Translations under genes and position numbers: made by a program
From: Oscillospiraceae bacterium
GTDB lineage: Bacteria; Bacillota_A; Clostridia; Oscillospirales; Ruminococcaceae
DNA length: 7,137 bases
Reading direction: 5' to 3'
Assembly (NCBI GenBank): GCA_017400025.1
Contig: JAFQAF010000066.1
Span: forward strand, 1 to 7,137
Part shown: in pieces, positions 4,659 to 7,137 of the stretch
Layout: the number at the start of each line of letters is the position of its first letter
Numbering within the stretch: the first letter of the stretch is position 1
Notes under the pieces: generated by a model
Seen by the model: only the letters and a program-made list of their open reading frames with translations
Database searches by the model: none
What the model was told of the DNA's origin: nothing

Positions 4659-6782
4659 TTATTTCCTCCTGATGTAACAGTAAGCACTGCGGTATGCCGG
4701 AAATCCTGTATATGGATCAAGATTTGTACCATCCAGAATACTGTTGATGTCCAGCTCGCGGTAACCGTGATATATAAATACTTCGCCTTTCTGTACAGTG
4801 GCTGTTGGAATAGCTTTGAAAGTAAGTGATCCGATATTTGTTACAATTTCAACATCGTCACCCAGTTCAATACCATATTCGTCTGCGTCTTCCATGCTCA
4901 TTTCTACTGATGGGTCAGGCAGAAGGTGTCTTTCCCACGGCATATCATGCAGACGTGAGTGCAATGCATTTGGAATACGTGTGCCTGCACACAGCAGGAA
5001 CGGGTATTTTTCTCTATCCGGGTTGAATGGAGGTGTATATGTAGGCAGTGCATCCAGTCCCCACTGCGGGTTGTCTGCAATCAGTTTTGAATACAGTTCC
5101 AGTTTGCCGGTAGGAGTATCAAAGCCTTTTTCCAAAGTGCTGCCATAGCGATATGGCGGTATACCCTGCAGCTTTATCGGATGAGGGGCCGCTTTCAGCT
5201 GATCTATTGTAACCGGCAGATCCTGAATAATATATTCAATACATTTTTCGTATCCGCCGCACAGCAGCTCGTCGTCCATACCCATTCTGTTTGCCAAAAG
5301 TGAAAGAATATCACAGTCAGATTTTGCTTCTCCCAGCGGTTCGACAACAGGATTTGTATACCATATAAACTGGCCTGGATAGGTTTTCAGTTCGCCTCGT
5401 TCCATGGATGTGCATGCCGGCAACACGATATCTGCCCATTTAGCTGTATCGGTCATAAACAGATCTACATCAACAAAAAAATCCAGCTTTTTGAAAGCTT
5501 CCAGATAGTTGTTGTCACCTGCAAACATTCTGTAATTCATACCCAATGCAAATATAGCTTTTACTGATTCTTCATCCTGACGCAGTATATTGAACGCCAG
5601 ATCATTTGCCTGCATATCACCGCGCAGTTCATACCACAGCGGGTGTTCTTTTGCACCTATAGCAGGTTTGCCGTTGTGAGGATATTTTTCATCCATAAAG
5701 TGTTCTTCTCTTGTGGCAAAACCACAGTCACGTTCCATAAAGGTGTGTGTGATAGGTTTTTGGCCGCCTTTTTTGTCAAAATTGCCGGTGATAACCAGCA
5801 ATGACATTATAGCGCGGTAGTTCTGCATGCCGTTTGTATGGTGTCCCATAGGTGCAGAACTTTCTGTAATACAGCAGCTGCCGGCCTGGTGAATCATTTC
5901 AGCAGCTTTTATAATGTCAGCAGCTGGTACACCTGTCAGTTCCTGACCCTTTTCCGGTGGGAACTGTGCAACATAGGCTGCATATTCTTCATAGCCGTAA
6001 ACGTATTTTTCGATAAATTCCTTATCAATCCAGCCATTGCTGATAAGTACATTGGCAATGGATAAGGCCAGCGCGCCGTCTGTGCCCAAATGCGGGCGCA
6101 GATGCAGATCTGCCAGGCGTTTTGTGGTAGGTGTGATACGCGGATCAACTATAATCAGCTTCATACCGCGTTCTTTGCCTTTTTCCATACCGCCCACCAT
6201 AGGGAAGCGGGAGAAATAACTGTTTGTGCCCCAGCCTATAAACAGATCGGTATTGGCCATATCCTGCAGCATATGATGCTGGGCGATTGTCTGCCATGCC
6301 ATAACACCACTGGTGAAGCAGCTGGATGATTCAGTGCCATAGTTCTGTGTGCCAAAGGCGTTTGCAAAACGTCGGAACATAAAGCGATACCACTTGCTGT
6401 AGCCGGAGTAAAAAGCCACCCGGTCAGGACCGTACTTGTTTTTTATACCCATCAGTTTCTCTGCAATTGTATCAATAGCCTCTTCCCAGCTGATTGGCTC
6501 AAACTTGCCTTCGCCTCTTTCTCCAACACGTTTCAGCGGTGTCAGCAGTCTGTCTTCCCTGTAGAGATACTGTCTGTTGGCGGCACCTTTGGTACATAAT
6601 TTACCTTTGTTCTGCGGATGTTCCTTTGTGCCTTCAACTTTAATGATTTTGCCGTCTTTCACATAAACATCCAACCCGCAGTGCATACCAGGCGTACAGA
6701 TATCGCACACAGAATGGCGTATTTCTATGCCGCTTTCTTCGCCGGGAACTTTGCCTTTCAGATAATCTATATTATTTGACAT
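4659..6782 (-). CDS. Molybdopterin oxidoreductase catalytic subunit (DMSO reductase superfamily), cytoplasmic
   Basis: A complete 707-aa bis-MGD enzyme. The N-terminal iron-sulfur motif is C26-x2-C29-x5-C35 ... C63 (CDICTPGMHCG ... GKLCTKG), likely a [4Fe-4S] site; the x5 spacing differs from the common x3. NYGTESSSCFTSGVMAW (147-163) places C155 where NapA-like enzymes carry the Mo-ligating Cys (inferred). Cofactor-binding features follow: GWGTN (184-188), IVDPRITPTTKRLADLHLRPHLGTDGALALS (211-241), TAKWADIVLPACTSMER (446-462), and a C-terminal dinucleotide-binding domain (~594-707). No twin-Arg signal is present. ATG at 6782 has GGAGGG 8 nt upstream (6796-6791), and the gene overlaps the upstream FAD oxidoreductase gene by 11 nt; the Fe-S gene follows by 2 nt. 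It could reduce, dehydroxylate or transhydroxylate a small substrate, as cytoplasmic relatives do; which one cannot be told. Family assignment very secure. Confidence -1.
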   Translation of the reverse strand: MSNNIDYLKGKVPGEESGIEIRHSVCDICTPGMHCGLDVYVKDGKIIKVEGTKEHPQNKGKLCTKGAANRQYLYREDRLLTPLKRVGERGEGKFEPISWEEAIDTIAEKLMGIKNKYGPDRVAFYSGYSKWYRFMFRRFANAFGTQNYGTESSSCFTSGVMAWQTIAQHHMLQDMANTDLFIGWGTNSYFSRFPMVGGMEKGKERGMKLIIVDPRITPTTKRLADLHLRPHLGTDGALALSIANVLISNGWIDKEFIEKYVYGYEEYAAYVAQFPPEKGQELTGVPAADIIKAAEMIHQAGSCCITESSAPMGHHTNGMQNYRAIMSLLVITGNFDKKGGQKPITHTFMERDCGFATREEHFMDEKYPHNGKPAIGAKEHPLWYELRGDMQANDLAFNILRQDEESVKAIFALGMNYRMFAGDNNYLEAFKKLDFFVDVDLFMTDTAKWADIVLPACTSMERGELKTYPGQFIWYTNPVVEPLGEAKSDCDILSLLANRMGMDDELLCGGYEKCIEYIIQDLPVTIDQLKAAPHPIKLQGIPPYRYGSTLEKGFDTPTGKLELYSKLIADNPQWGLDALPTYTPPFNPDREKYPFLLCAGTRIPNALHSRLHDMPWERHLLPDPSVEMSMEDADEYGIELGDDVEIVTNIGSLTFKAIPTATVQKGEVFIYHGYRELDINSILDGTNLDPYTGFPAYRSAYCYIRRK

Positions 6783-7137
6783 TAGCTTTTCCCTCCATTT
6801 TTTCTATAAATGATGGTCTTAACCCTTCTTTGATAAGTATACCTTTCTGAATTGGTGACAATGTGGTGTTTTTGCCTTCGATTATTCTGTACAGATAGTT
6901 TTTAACTGTGCCGCTGATACGGTAGTTATCCAAAATATTCACACCTGCCAGCCCATTTTCACCAATAACTGCTTCAACATACAGGCCTTTGTCAATGTGA
7001 CCGCTGGTCACTACCTGTCCTGTCAGTCGGTTGTCGCCAAATCCGATAAAGTCCATATCCATAAAATGCGTGATGTTGTGCATAAAGTTGCCTTCAAAGC
7101 TGGCAACAGCACCTGCCATATTTGCACCGGCTGTAAT
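6772..7137 (-). CDS. FAD/NAD(P)H-dependent oxidoreductase (pyridine nucleotide-disulfide type), C-terminal part, 5'-truncated by the window
   Basis: About 121 C-terminal residues; the open frame continues past the window edge, so the ATG at 7119 is not a real start. The fragment opens with ITAGANMAGAV, the FAD-proximal end of class-I pyridine-nucleotide oxidoreductases (AGxNMAG, as in NirB-, rubredoxin- and ferredoxin-reductase-like proteins). It continues with a C-terminal domain (FEGNFMHNITHFMDMDFIGFGD ... GLAGVNILDNY) of the kind that follows the two Rossmann domains. It overlaps the molybdopterin gene by 11 nt, so the two are surely co-translated. The likely role is to carry electrons between NAD(P)H and the Fe-S/Mo subunits, an inference from context. 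The N-terminal FAD and NAD sites lie outside the window. Confidence -1.
   Translation of the reverse strand: MTAGANMAGAVASFEGNFMHNITHFMDMDFIGFGDNRLTGQVVTSGHIDKGLYVEAVIGENGLAGVNILDNYRISGTVKNYLYRIIEGKNTTLSPIQKGILIKEGLRPSFIEKMEGKANVK

Noticed and set aside
1..7137. CRISPR arrays, tRNA or rRNA genes, insertion sequences.
   Set aside because: No spaced direct repeats, tRNA cloverleaf, rRNA segment or transposase was seen; coding and leader sequence account for essentially the whole window.

Overview
The window (7137 bp) looks like a molybdenum-cofactor (Moco) locus from an anaerobic, low-to-moderate G+C bacterium. Two paralogous molybdopterin oxidoreductase/ferredoxin pairs, strong AGGAGG-type ribosome binding sites, a lone ECF-type S component and a riboswitch-like leader point to Bacillota. 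Negativicutes or Clostridia are plausible, but the lineage is an inference from style and was not tested.

Layout. On the + strand, positions 3-1741 hold the end of one two-gene unit: the C-terminal ~410 residues of a DMSO-reductase-superfamily catalytic subunit, overlapped by 1 nt by a 168-aa four-[4Fe-4S] subunit. A perfect 16-bp bidirectional terminator (1751-1786) separates this unit from a convergent minus-strand array filling the rest of the window. Read in its own direction (7137 to 1786), the array encodes: the C-terminal end of an FAD/NAD(P)H oxidoreductase; a complete 707-aa molybdopterin oxidoreductase; its 169-aa iron-sulfur subunit; a structured RNA leader ending in an intrinsic terminator (about 4125-3939); an ECF transporter S component; a membrane-anchored protein with a sulfite-oxidase-type (Oxidored_molyb-like) domain; and a fusion of a small APH/choline-kinase-like domain to a MobA-type nucleotidyltransferase. 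Genes within each part are overlapped or only a few bases apart.

How it may work. The two Mo/Fe-S pairs are close paralogs in opposite orientation. No membrane anchor gene is visible next to either, and the complete catalytic subunit has no Tat signal. With the FAD/NAD(P)H oxidoreductase joined to the minus-strand pair by an 11-nt overlap, the simplest reading is a soluble NAD(P)H-linked redox complex of unknown substrate. The last three genes, behind their own riboswitch-like switch, resemble a salvage cassette in logic: importer (S component), outer-face binding protein (SUOX-like fold), kinase, nucleotidyltransferase. This parallels the choline-salvage LicB/LicA/LicC arrangement, but with a MobA-type transferase. 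A cassette that imports and re-activates a dephosphorylated molybdopterin-like compound is the most interesting hypothesis here. It is an inference from context, not something the sequence proves.
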